From assembly GCA_022796315.1 (NCBI GenBank), contig JAAWIL010000150.1, forward strand, positions 1-5,132: 5,132 bases of DNA. Reading direction: 5' to 3'. Both the position numbers and the translations under genes were made by a program. Under the pieces are notes generated by a model. The model was given only the letters and a program-made list of their open reading frames with translations. It was not told where the DNA came from and ran no database searches. Shown piece after piece: positions 1 to 4,017 of this stretch (positions are counted from its first letter, which is position 1; every line of letters starts with the position of its first letter). The DNA comes from Oscillibacter sp. (GTDB lineage Bacteria > Bacillota > Clostridia > Oscillospirales > Oscillospiraceae).

Positions 1-64
1 CCCGGCTGCCGCCGAATCGGGTGGTGTAGATCTTTTGTAAGTGCTGTACTTCCAGCAAAGGCAT
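1..64 (-). CDS. ABC transporter ATP-binding protein, N-terminus (partial at window edge)
   Basis: The minus strand reads ATG followed by 20 further codons, giving MPLLEVQHLQKIYTTRFGGS and then R before the window ends. This is the usual opening of MacB/BceA-type ABC ATPases (pattern LEVxxLxKxYxTRFGG, the A-loop tyrosine region just before the Walker A segment). Walker A itself lies outside the window. In this family the ATPase powers a partner permease of the FtsX/MacB type, usually for peptide or antimicrobial export or sensing; that role is inferred from the family only. The start is supported by AGGAGGA on the minus strand (71-77) six bases upstream of the ATG, and by a consensus promoter further upstream. 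The gene is incomplete only because of the window boundary. Confidence 0.82.
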   Translation of the reverse strand, partial: MPLLEVQHLQKIYTTRFGGSR

Positions 65-89
65 TTTGGTTCCTCCTCGCTTGTATCGC

Positions 90-125
90 TGTATTATTGA
101 CCTAATGTACTAGTTGCATAATACA
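90..125. promoter_or_regulatory. Operator-like inverted repeat over the ABC gene start point
   Basis: TGTATTAT (90-97) and ATAATACA (118-125) form a perfect 8-bp inverted repeat, with further symmetric matches inside (overall 13 of 18 pairs) around an ACTAGT-containing centre. It overlaps the edge of the -10 and the presumed start point, where a repressor would block initiation. Clostridial ABC operons of this type are often controlled by YtrA-like GntR repressors or two-component systems. No regulator gene is visible here, so the binding protein is unknown. Confidence 0.5.
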
Positions 126-153
126 ATATAGCACCAGTGTCCCCGGCTGTCAA
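125..153 (-). promoter_or_regulatory. Sigma-A promoter for the ABC ATPase gene
   Basis: On the minus strand, TTGACA (148-153) is followed by a 17-bp spacer and TATATT (125-130). That is a perfect -35, ideal spacing and a 5/6 -10. Transcription would start near 118, leaving a leader of about 54 nt before the ATG at 64. This is one of the clearest promoters in the window. Confidence 0.85.
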
Positions 154-250
154 GAGGGAGTTTTGGGAGATGTCCGAAAATGGGTTTGATGATGGTTCCT
201 GCGAGCCCTCTCCCGCGACCTCCGGATCTTCTTATAGAATAACAGGCCCC

Positions 251-289
251 GTAGGGCCCGGACCCCTGGCGTAGGGCCCGGACCCTGGC
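251..289. repeat. Short tandem duplication, GC-rich
   Basis: A 20-bp unit GTAGGGCCCGGACCCCTGGC (251-270) is followed directly by a 19-bp copy (271-289) that lacks one C. The second copy also forms a hairpin with its right flank: GGCCCGG (275-281) pairs with CCGGGCC (289-295). It lies in the non-coding stretch between the ABC promoter and the ABM-like gene's terminator. No gene is apparent in 154-604. Confidence 0.75.
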
Positions 290-367
290 CGGGCCAATTC
301 CCCCCACCACCAGGACTGGCGGTCAGCGGTTTTTCCTCCCTGCGAAAGACCGGATCTCCCTTAGGAC

Positions 368-386
368 GGGCGGTTGGTAACCGCCC
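368..386. repeat. REP-like hairpin in intergenic repeat
   Basis: GGGCGGTT (368-375), loop GGT, AACCGCCC (379-386) is a perfect 8-bp stem. The surroundings (about 341-430) have the look of dispersed GC-rich intergenic repeats common in Oscillospiraceae genomes; this is from general familiarity and was not checked. There is no T-run on either strand, so it does not resemble a simple intrinsic terminator. Confidence 0.55.
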
Positions 387-432
387 CTACAGGGTGAACG
401 CCTCGAGGGGGTGCGCCCGTAGGCGGGAAAAA

Positions 433-552
433 CCCTCTCAGTCTGGCCTATCGGCCAGCCAGCTCCCCCAGAGGGGGAGCTCAGGGAACGCCGCTCCCTT
501 CGGAACCTCTCCCCTTGGGTGAGGTGGCACGGCGAAGCCGTGACGGAGAGGG
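433..552. repeat. Multi-hairpin intergenic repeat element with inverted ends
   Basis: The element opens with CCCTCTCAGTC (433-443) and closes with GACGGAGAGGG (542-552), which match as inverted ends at 10 of 11 positions. Inside are four stems in order: CTGGCC/GGCCAG (443-448, 453-458); AGCTCCCCC/GGGGGAGCT (461-469, 473-481); ACCTC/GAGGT (505-509, 521-525, extended by inner C-G pairs); CACGGC/GCCGTG (528-533, 537-542). It carries no believable gene. Elements of this appearance are widespread between genes in clostridial gut bacteria and resemble non-autonomous mobile repeats; that comparison is from memory. A related but rearranged copy is at 3099-3149. Confidence 0.7.
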
Positions 553-566
553 CCGTGACGGAGAGG
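537..566. repeat. Perfect 15-bp tandem repeat at the element's end
   Basis: GCCGTGACGGAGAGG occurs at 537-551 and again at 552-566 without mismatch. The first copy is the right terminus of the multi-hairpin element, so its end has been duplicated exactly once. This fits replication slippage or a terminus-associated event. Confidence 0.85.
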
Positions 567-604
567 CCCGCCAGAACCGGAAAACCGCCCCCCTCCGCAA
601 ACAC

Positions 605-632
605 AGGAGGCGGTCCAACCGGACCGCCTCCT
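605..632 (-). terminator. Intrinsic terminator of the ABM-like gene
   Basis: AGGAGGCGGTCC (605-616) and GGACCGCCTCCT (621-632) make a perfect 12-bp stem with a 4-nt loop, beginning 15 nt after the minus-strand stop codon. On the minus strand it is followed by TGTGTTTGC, a short, imperfect U-rich tail. Position and stem strength support termination of the 648-947 gene. Confidence 0.72.
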
Positions 633-647
633 GAACATTCTCAAAAT

Positions 648-947
648 TCAATACCGCTTGACAAAGCTGGAAATCAGCGCCCGGCAGGTGTTCATCTGGA
701 TGCAGGCATAGAACTCCTCCGTGACCTCCTTGCCCGCCCCCACCTGGGTGGCGTTCTCCGCGTCCTCCTCCGTCTCCCAGAGGACGAAATCCGTCCAGGT
801 GCCGCCCTGGCGGTAGTGATCCCAGGAGAGGAAGCCCTTTGCCTTGGAGATCACCTCGTCATGCAGGCGCTGCGTCTTTTCGATAAACTGCTCCTCCGTC
901 ACATTCTTCCGGAGCTTGTAGGAAAAAATCCATGCTGTCTGTGCCAT
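648..947 (-). CDS. ABM-like dimeric alpha/beta-barrel protein, 99 aa
   Basis: A 99-aa soluble protein starting MAQTAWIFSYKLRKN. The pattern of a first strand (residues 4-11), a helix (18-36), then GFLSWDHYRQG (38-48), strand WTDFVLWETEEDAENA (51-66) and a helix matches the ferredoxin-like fold of the dimeric alpha/beta-barrel superfamily, which includes ABM (antibiotic biosynthesis monooxygenase) and related small enzymes. Members often act as homodimers on quinones, heme or other small ligands, but the substrate here cannot be read from sequence. I chose the ATG at 947 because AAAGGAG (954-960 on the minus strand) lies 6 nt upstream; an in-frame GTG/ATG-like start at 968 has no such site and would overlap it. 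The gene stands alone, with its own promoter (1077-1105) and terminator (605-632). Confidence 0.8.
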   Translation of the reverse strand: MAQTAWIFSYKLRKNVTEEQFIEKTQRLHDEVISKAKGFLSWDHYRQGGTWTDFVLWETEEDAENATQVGAGKEVTEEFYACIQMNTCRALISSFVKRY

Positions 948-1046
948 ACGGTTCTCCTTTCCAATCACGGCGAATTCCGGCGGGGTCTGCGGCGGGTTTT
1001 CGGGAACGGCAAAGCCCTGGAACGGCGGCCGGTTCCCCTTTTGCGC

Positions 1047-1062
1047 ATCGGGTAATCCCGAT
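1047..1062 (-). promoter_or_regulatory. Palindrome at the start of the ABM-like gene's leader
   Basis: ATCGGG (1047-1052) and CCCGAT (1057-1062) form a perfect 6-bp inverted repeat with a 4-base centre, roughly at +9 to +24 of the predicted transcript. It could be an operator or a 5' stabilising hairpin. The rest of the leader (948-1046) shows no recognisable riboswitch. Confidence 0.4.
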
Positions 1063-1076
1063 TTTGGTATGCACGG

Positions 1077-1105
1077 ATCATATCATAACTCCCGGGCCAT
1101 TGCAA
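1077..1105 (-). promoter_or_regulatory. Promoter of the ABM-like gene
   Basis: On the minus strand, TTGCAA (1100-1105), a 17-bp spacer and TATGAT (1077-1082). A second TATGAT overlaps at 1082-1087 but would give only a 12-bp spacer. The start point would be near 1070, giving a leader of about 123 nt. Confidence 0.6.
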
Positions 1106-1140
1106 GCCGGAGGGCAGGTTTTCGGGTGCCCAGGCCCTGT

Positions 1141-1152
1141 TTTTCCGGAAAA
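1141..1152. promoter_or_regulatory. Perfect 12-bp palindrome between divergent promoters
   Basis: TTTTCCGGAAAA is perfectly self-complementary and lies between the -35 elements of the divergent promoters (1100-1105 minus, 1180-1185 plus). Its position suits a regulator acting on both genes. No cognate protein is identified. Confidence 0.35.
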
Positions 1153-1179
1153 TATGTTTTTCATCCCCCCAAAATGTGG

Positions 1180-1208
1180 TTTACAAAATTGCGTGCCGGT
1201 GTTACAAT
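1180..1208 (+). promoter_or_regulatory. Promoter of the DUF1836-DegV operon
   Basis: TTTACA (1180-1185), a 17-bp spacer and TACAAT (1203-1208), each hexamer 5/6 to consensus. Transcription would start near 1215, about 73 nt before the ATG at 1288. Confidence 0.75.
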
Positions 1209-1215
1209 AACCACT

Positions 1216-1247
1216 GTCCAGCCGCCCGGCGGGCCGGACGCCTGGAC
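1216..1247 (+). promoter_or_regulatory. Leader hairpin of the DUF1836-DegV operon
   Basis: GTCCAG (1216-1221) pairs with CTGGAC (1242-1247), enclosing a GC-rich segment that can fold further (GCCC with GGGC). It falls at the very 5' end of the predicted mRNA. A 5' stabiliser is more likely than a terminator because no U-run follows. Confidence 0.45.
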
Positions 1248-1287
1248 AACTGGGAAGGCCTATTGAATACACAAGGAGGGACGGCCT

Positions 1288-1842
1288 ATGAGCGATTTAA
1301 CCGATCTCCAAGCCCGCCTCCGGGAGCAGCGTCCGGTTACGTGGGACCAGCTGCCGGACTTTTCGCTGTACATGGACCAGGTTCTCAGCTATATGGACCG
1401 GCAGGTGATCCGCTTTGACGAGTCCGACGTGCTGACCGCCGCCATGGTGAACAACTACACCAAAAGCGGTCTGGTGCCCCGGGCCGAGGGGAAGAAATAC
1501 AACCGGGAGCACCTGGCCTATCTCACCGCCATCTGCGTGCTGAAGCGGGTGATGTCCACCCGGGACATGGACCTGCTGATCCGGGAGGAGCTCCAGGGGG
1601 AGCGTCCGGTGGCCGACGGCTACGCCGCCTTCTGCGCCAGTCTGGACAAGGCCCTGCGGATTACCGCCGACGAAATGGCGGACCGGGAGGGCGCCGGCAC
1701 CCTGGCGGACAACGCCATTCATTTTGCCCTGTTGAGCTATGCCGCCGGCGTGGCCAGCAGCCGCTATGTGGCCCTGCTGCGGGAGGAGACGGAGCCCCAG
1801 GCCCCGGCCGCCCCCAAAAAAGCCAAAAAGGAGCGTGAGTAA
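1288..1842 (+). CDS. DUF1836 family protein, 184 aa
   Basis: The core is typical of DUF1836: PDFSLYMDQVLSYMDRQ (residues 23-39), then LTAAMVNNYTKSGLVP (49-64) and KKYNREHLAYLTAICVLKRV (69-88). The segment around residues 47-94 resembles a MerR-like winged helix-turn-helix (choice of a non-self pattern 'VNNY.KSGLVP' followed by a tyrosine-rich recognition region), so DNA binding is plausible; the family's function is not established. The C-terminus (about 168-184) is a low-complexity Ala/Pro/Lys tail. The start is well supported by AAGGAGGG (1273-1280) 7 nt before the ATG. It is followed 2 bp later by the DegV gene, implying co-transcription and translational coupling from the promoter at 1180-1208. 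Confidence 0.88.
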   Translation: MSDLTDLQARLREQRPVTWDQLPDFSLYMDQVLSYMDRQVIRFDESDVLTAAMVNNYTKSGLVPRAEGKKYNREHLAYLTAICVLKRVMSTRDMDLLIREELQGERPVADGYAAFCASLDKALRITADEMADREGAGTLADNAIHFALLSYAAGVASSRYVALLREETEPQAPAAPKKAKKERE

Positions 1843-1844
1843 CC

Positions 1845-2717
1845 ATGGGAAATTACGTATTGCTGACGGACAGCTGCTGTGACCTGTCCCCGCAGATGGC
1901 GGAGGAGCTGAACCTGCTGGTGCAGCCCCTGAGCCTGACCCTGGGCGGGCAGGTATATCGTAACTGGCTGGACGGCCGGGAAATCGGCTTCTCGGAGTTC
2001 TATGCCCGCATCCGCGGCGGGGAGGAGGCCGTCACCTCCGCAGTCAACGTGGGGGAGTTTGAGGCGGTCATGCGCCCGGTTCTGGAGAGCGGGAAGGACC
2101 TGCTGTGCCTGAACTTCTCCTCTGCGCTCTCCACCACCTACCAGTCCGCCGTCATCGCGGCCCAGGAGCTGGGGGAGGCGTTTCCAGAGCGAAAAATTCT
2201 GGTTGTGGACAGTCTCTGCGCCTCCCTGGGCCAGGGGTTGTTTGTCTATCTGTGCGCCAAGCGGCAGCAGGCCGGGGCCACCTTGGAGGAGCTCCACGCC
2301 TACGCCGAGGATCTCAAGGGCAAGATCTGCCACTGGTTCACGGTGGATGATCTGTATCATCTCAAGCGGGGCGGCCGGGTGAGCGCCGCGGCGGCGCTGT
2401 TCGGCACCATGCTCTCCGTAAAGCCCATTCTTCACGTGGACGAACAGGGGCGGCTGATCCCCAGGGAGAAGTGCCGGGGCCGGCGGGCGTCCCTGCTGGC
2501 GCTGGTGGACCATATGGAGAAGACGTCCATCAATCCCCGGACGCAGACGGTGTTTATCTCCCACGGGGATTGCCTGGCGGACGCGCAGTTTGTGGCCGGG
2601 GAGATTACCCGGCGGTTTGGGATTACGGATATTCACATCAACTACATTGGGCCGGTGATTGGGAATCACTCTGGGCCGGGGACTGTGGCGCTGTTCTTCC
2701 TGGGGGAGCCAAGATAG
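1845..2717 (+). CDS. DegV family fatty-acid-binding protein (FakB-like), 290 aa
   Basis: Full-length DegV/FakB-type protein (family usually about 280-290 aa). Visible signatures in order: TDSCCDL (8-14); TSAVN (64-68), where FakB proteins carry TSxPS near the fatty-acid carboxylate; FSSALSTTYQSA (91-102); VVDS (120-123); LKRGGRVSAAAALFGTMLSVKPIL (173-196); SHGDC (239-243); GPVIGNHSGPGT (269-280). FakB proteins bind free fatty acids and present them to the kinase FakA for phosphorylation and use in phospholipid synthesis in the cytoplasm; that this copy does so is inferred, and no fakA is present in the window. The ATG lies 2 bp after the upstream stop, with AAAAAGGAG (1825-1833) inside the end of the previous gene, 11 nt ahead, a rather long spacing. 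The stop is followed at once by a small hairpin and then the inverted-repeat unit. Confidence 0.93.
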   Translation: MGNYVLLTDSCCDLSPQMAEELNLLVQPLSLTLGGQVYRNWLDGREIGFSEFYARIRGGEEAVTSAVNVGEFEAVMRPVLESGKDLLCLNFSSALSTTYQSAVIAAQELGEAFPERKILVVDSLCASLGQGLFVYLCAKRQQAGATLEELHAYAEDLKGKICHWFTVDDLYHLKRGGRVSAAAALFGTMLSVKPILHVDEQGRLIPREKCRGRRASLLALVDHMEKTSINPRTQTVFISHGDCLADAQFVAGEITRRFGITDIHINYIGPVIGNHSGPGTVALFFLGEPR

Positions 2718-2732
2718 CCGGCCTGCGGCCGG
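2718..2732. other. Small hairpin directly after the DegV gene stop
   Basis: CCGGCC (2718-2723), loop TGC, GGCCGG (2727-2732), beginning one base after the stop codon. There is no U-run, so it is not a canonical intrinsic terminator, but it may mark the 3' end of the operon transcript. Confidence 0.4.
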
Positions 2733-2745
2733 GGGTGGGGGCTTT

Positions 2746-3054
2746 GGCCATGATGATGGCCTGGCAGTTTGCACCCCCCATTTTCTCTTTTTCTGAGCGC
2801 AGAAAAAGAGAAAACGGGCCGTGCACGGTCCAAAAGAGAAAAAGACGCGGTGGCGAAACTTGGCCGCAGGCCAAGTTTCGCCAATGTACGGAGGCTCTCC
2901 CCGCCCAGTGCCCAGGTAATTGGGGAGTCTTCTGCCGGCGCGCGCCGGACCACCCAGTAGAAGAACCCTTGGCCCGCGTGAAGAGACTGCCAACGGTAAC
3001 TATTGGGAGGTTGACGCACGGTCTTCTCTCCTCTTTCCGCGTTTCCGCGCTGGC
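2746..3054 (+). repeat. Left copy of long inverted multi-hairpin repeat
   Basis: Order from the outside: hairpin A GGCCAT/ATGGCC (2746-2751, 2756-2761); hairpin B, a perfect 15-bp stem TTTTCTCTTTTTCTG with its complement (2781-2795, 2800-2814); palindrome C CCGTGCACGG (2819-2828); hairpin D, a perfect 14-bp stem GGCGAAACTTGGCC (2852-2865, 2869-2882); palindrome E CCGGCGCGCGCCGG (2935-2948); then a non-palindromic conserved core (2973-3026) and a tail ending CGCGCTGGC (3046-3054). The right copy repeats this order on the opposite strand. Reading frames crossing it (for example 2769-2960) change with every stem and look spurious. Hairpin B is AT-rich and might also terminate transcription coming from the DegV gene, but no clean U-tract follows. 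Confidence 0.88.
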
Positions 3055-3098
3055 CTGGCTCTTTCGCAGCCTCAGTCTTCCGTGGGCCCCACCCTTCT

Positions 3099-3149
3099 AC
3101 CTCTCCCTCTGGGAGAGGTGCCCCAGTGGGCACACTGGGGCGGAGAGGG
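3099..3149. repeat. Double-hairpin repeat related to the 433-552 element
   Basis: ACCTCTCCC (3099-3107), loop TCT, GGGAGAGGT (3111-3119), directly followed by GCCCCAGTG (3120-3128), loop GGCA, CACTGGGGC (3133-3141) and the closing GGAGAGGG (3142-3149). The first stem and the closing GGAGAGGG correspond to 505-525 and 545-552 of the other element, while the second stem is unrelated in sequence but sits in the same place. It lies downstream of the small minus-strand gene and could help end its transcript, though no U-run is present. Confidence 0.7.
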
Positions 3150-3172
3150 CTTCCCCCGAACTCTGCTGCTAT

Positions 3173-3349
3173 TTACCGGTCCAGGCAGGCGCTGGACAGG
3201 CTGAGGCCTAAAGTCAGGCCCTGGTAAAAGGCATACAGACTATGCCCCTTTACCGGGTCCCCACAGACCCACTCCGGCCACCGCTTCGGGTCTGGCGGCA
3301 TTACAAAGTCTCCATACAAAAGCTCAACAACAAACGGGATCTCATTCAT
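3173..3349 (-). CDS. Small protein, 58 aa, divergent from the XRE gene (function unknown)
   Basis: The frame begins MNEIPFVVELLYGDF, continues with a Pro/Trp-rich middle (PPDPKRWPEW, residues 17-26) and ends in a helical segment with the spacing F-YQG-L-LG (about 41-49), then SACLDR. That FxxGxxLG ending is loosely like small DUF6809-type proteins of clostridial mobile regions, a weak resemblance only. I do not recognise the family. Support for coding: a strong minus-strand promoter (3393-3421), GGAGA (3358-3362) about 8 nt before this ATG, and amino-acid composition that looks natural. An ATG two codons upstream (3355) is possible but too close to the ribosome site. The frame remains open back to a TTG at 3421, but that overlaps the -35 hexamer. 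It shares its control region with the XRE gene, suggesting it is the regulated partner. Confidence 0.55.
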   Translation of the reverse strand: MNEIPFVVELLYGDFVMPPDPKRWPEWVCGDPVKGHSLYAFYQGLTLGLSLSSACLDR

Positions 3350-3374
3350 AGCCATCGTCTCCAAACGAAGTTTT

Positions 3375-3419
3375 TCGTATGTCCATACTTCGATGATAAT
3401 ACACATTTGCTCGTATGTC
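3375..3419. promoter_or_regulatory. Repeated operator sites in the XRE/small-gene control region
   Basis: TCGTATGTC occurs at 3375-3383 and 3411-3419, 36 bp apart. The first is part of a perfect inverted repeat GTATG-TC-CATAC (3377-3388) over the small gene's start point; the second covers its -35. Site placement is that expected for repression of the minus promoter by the adjacent XRE protein. A nested inverted pair CGAAGT/ACTTCG (3366-3371, 3387-3392) surrounds the first site. The plus-strand XRE promoter would share the region: a GATAAT -10 (3395-3400) with only a weak TTTTCG -35 (3372-3377), consistent with low or autoregulated expression. Confidence 0.55.
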
Positions 3420-3421
3420 AA
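3393..3421 (-). promoter_or_regulatory. Strong promoter for the 58-aa gene
   Basis: On the minus strand, TTGACA (3416-3421), a 17-bp spacer and TATCAT (3393-3398): a perfect -35, ideal spacing and a 5/6 -10. The start point is near 3386, leaving a leader of about 37 nt before the ATG at 3349. Confidence 0.75.
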
Positions 3422-3430
3422 GGGGGAATT

Positions 3431-3646
3431 ATGGAATTTGCAGAAAAAATCCGAGAGCTTCGGAAATCACAGCACTTAACCCAGGCCGAGGTTGCGAAAA
3501 AAGTCGGTCTCACAACCCGTGGCTATCAAGACATGGAACTTGGGTCCCTGCCAAGATATGAAAATTTACTTCGCATTGCAGAGTACTATGATGTATCCGT
3601 AGACTGGCTGATGGGCCGAACGGAAAAACGCGAAGTCAACCGCTAA
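3431..3646 (+). CDS. XRE-family helix-turn-helix regulator, 71 aa
   Basis: A single-domain HTH_3 protein beginning MEFAEKIRELRKSQ. The helix-turn-helix is LTQAEVAKKVGLTTRGYQDME (residues 16-36), and the family's typical end DVSVDWLMGRTEKREVNR (54-71) is intact, so this is a complete short repressor with no sensing or protease domain. Such proteins control phage-like, toxin-antitoxin and small mobile modules. The ATG at 3431 is preceded by AAGGGGG (3420-3426), a usable but non-ideal site with close 4-nt spacing; the open frame runs back to 3242 but that part is not protein-like and covers the control region. Base composition is visibly more AT-rich than the DegV and prmA genes, a sign of separate origin. 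Likely partner and target: the divergent 58-aa gene. Confidence 0.9.
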   Translation: MEFAEKIRELRKSQHLTQAEVAKKVGLTTRGYQDMELGSLPRYENLLRIAEYYDVSVDWLMGRTEKREVNR

Positions 3647-3653
3647 AAAAGGG

Positions 3654-3667
3654 GGGGGAGCTCCCCC
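3654..3667. other. GC palindrome after the XRE gene
   Basis: GGGGGAGCTCCCCC, a perfect 14-bp palindrome starting 7 nt after the stop codon and preceded by an A-run (3645-3650). Read on the minus strand it is followed by a T-run, so as an intrinsic terminator it would fit minus-strand transcripts entering from the right copy, better than XRE transcripts. Confidence 0.5.
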
Positions 3668-3679
3668 ACAAATCTCCCC

Positions 3680-3980
3680 GCCAGCGCGGAAGCGCGGAAA
3701 GAGAAGGGAAGACCGTGCGTCAACCTCCCAACAGTTACCGTCGGCAGTCTCTTCACGCGGGTCAAGACTCCTTCACCTGAGGGGTCCGGCGCGCGCCGGC
3801 AGGGGCCACCAAGTCTGCACCCAAACCGGGCGGGGACAACCCCCGCGGATGGCGAAACTTGACCTCCGGTCAAGTTCTCGCCCAAGCGTTTTTTTCTTTT
3901 GGACCGTGCACGGCCCGTTTTCTTTTTGGCAAGACCAAAAAGAAAATGGGGGGTGCAAAGCACCAGCTATCTTCATAGCT
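3680..3980 (-). repeat. Right copy of long inverted multi-hairpin repeat
   Basis: Same elements as the left copy in reverse order. Hairpin A is AGCTAT/ATAGCT (3965-3970, 3975-3980); hairpin B is TTTTCTTTTTGG/CCAAAAAGAAAA (3918-3929, 3935-3946); palindrome C lies within 3902-3916; hairpin D is GGCGAAACTTGACC against GGTCAAGTT-C-TCGCC with a one-base bulge (3851-3864, 3868-3882); palindrome E is CCGGCGCGCGCCGG (3786-3799); the conserved core is 3708-3761. It adds a stem GGTGC/GCACC (3952-3956, 3960-3964) absent from the left copy. Its outer end stops only about 38 bp before the prmA start, so it forms much of the region where a prmA promoter would be expected. Confidence 0.88.
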
Positions 3981-4017
3981 GAATCCCCCCAATTTTTATG
4001 AAAGCGAGGACCCCGCC

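Larger units (their letters stand above)
2746..3980. mobile_element. Candidate 1.2-kb unit: regulator gene pair between inverted structured repeats
   Basis: The span is bounded by two inverted, diverged copies of one multi-hairpin repeat (2746-3054 and 3680-3980) and contains an AT-richer XRE gene and a divergent small gene. It interrupts the space between the DegV gene and prmA. There is no transposase or recombinase inside, so if mobile it would need help in trans. The alternative is two independent insertions of an abundant repeat on either side of a resident gene pair. I see no clear target-site duplication at the outer edges. Confidence 0.4.

Noticed and set aside
251..566. CRISPR-like array
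   Set aside because: The repeats are tandem pairs or single hairpins without regular spacers; no cas genes are present.
519..1055. 178-aa plus-strand frame opposite the ABM-like gene
   Set aside because: Runs through the repeat element and antisense to a gene with promoter, ribosome site and terminator; composition not protein-like.
2781..2814. Simple intrinsic terminator for the DegV operon
   Set aside because: The stem is strong but AT-rich at its ends and is followed by CGGGCC, not a U-tract; it is better explained as part of the repeat, although some termination is possible.
2769..2960. Small open frames across the left and right repeat copies
   Set aside because: They translate the hairpin arms, change frame between the two copies, and have no ribosome site; conservation follows stem pairing, not codons.
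1764..2993. 409-aa open frame on the minus strand opposite the DegV gene and left repeat
   Set aside because: Covers the repeat hairpins and the reverse of a clear DegV gene, has low-complexity composition and no ribosome site.
3350..3421. Longer start (TTG at 3421) for the small minus-strand protein
   Set aside because: The TTG is part of the -35 hexamer of the gene's own promoter, so it would not be transcribed.
3242..3430. Upstream extension of the XRE protein (to 134 aa)
   Set aside because: The HTH protein starts naturally at 3431; the added 63 residues have no family match and would cover the divergent control region.
3998..4017. Alternative prmA start at the ATG at 3998
   Set aside because: It is out of frame with prmA (20 bp upstream) and lacks a ribosome site; the 4018 ATG has GCGAGGA at good spacing.
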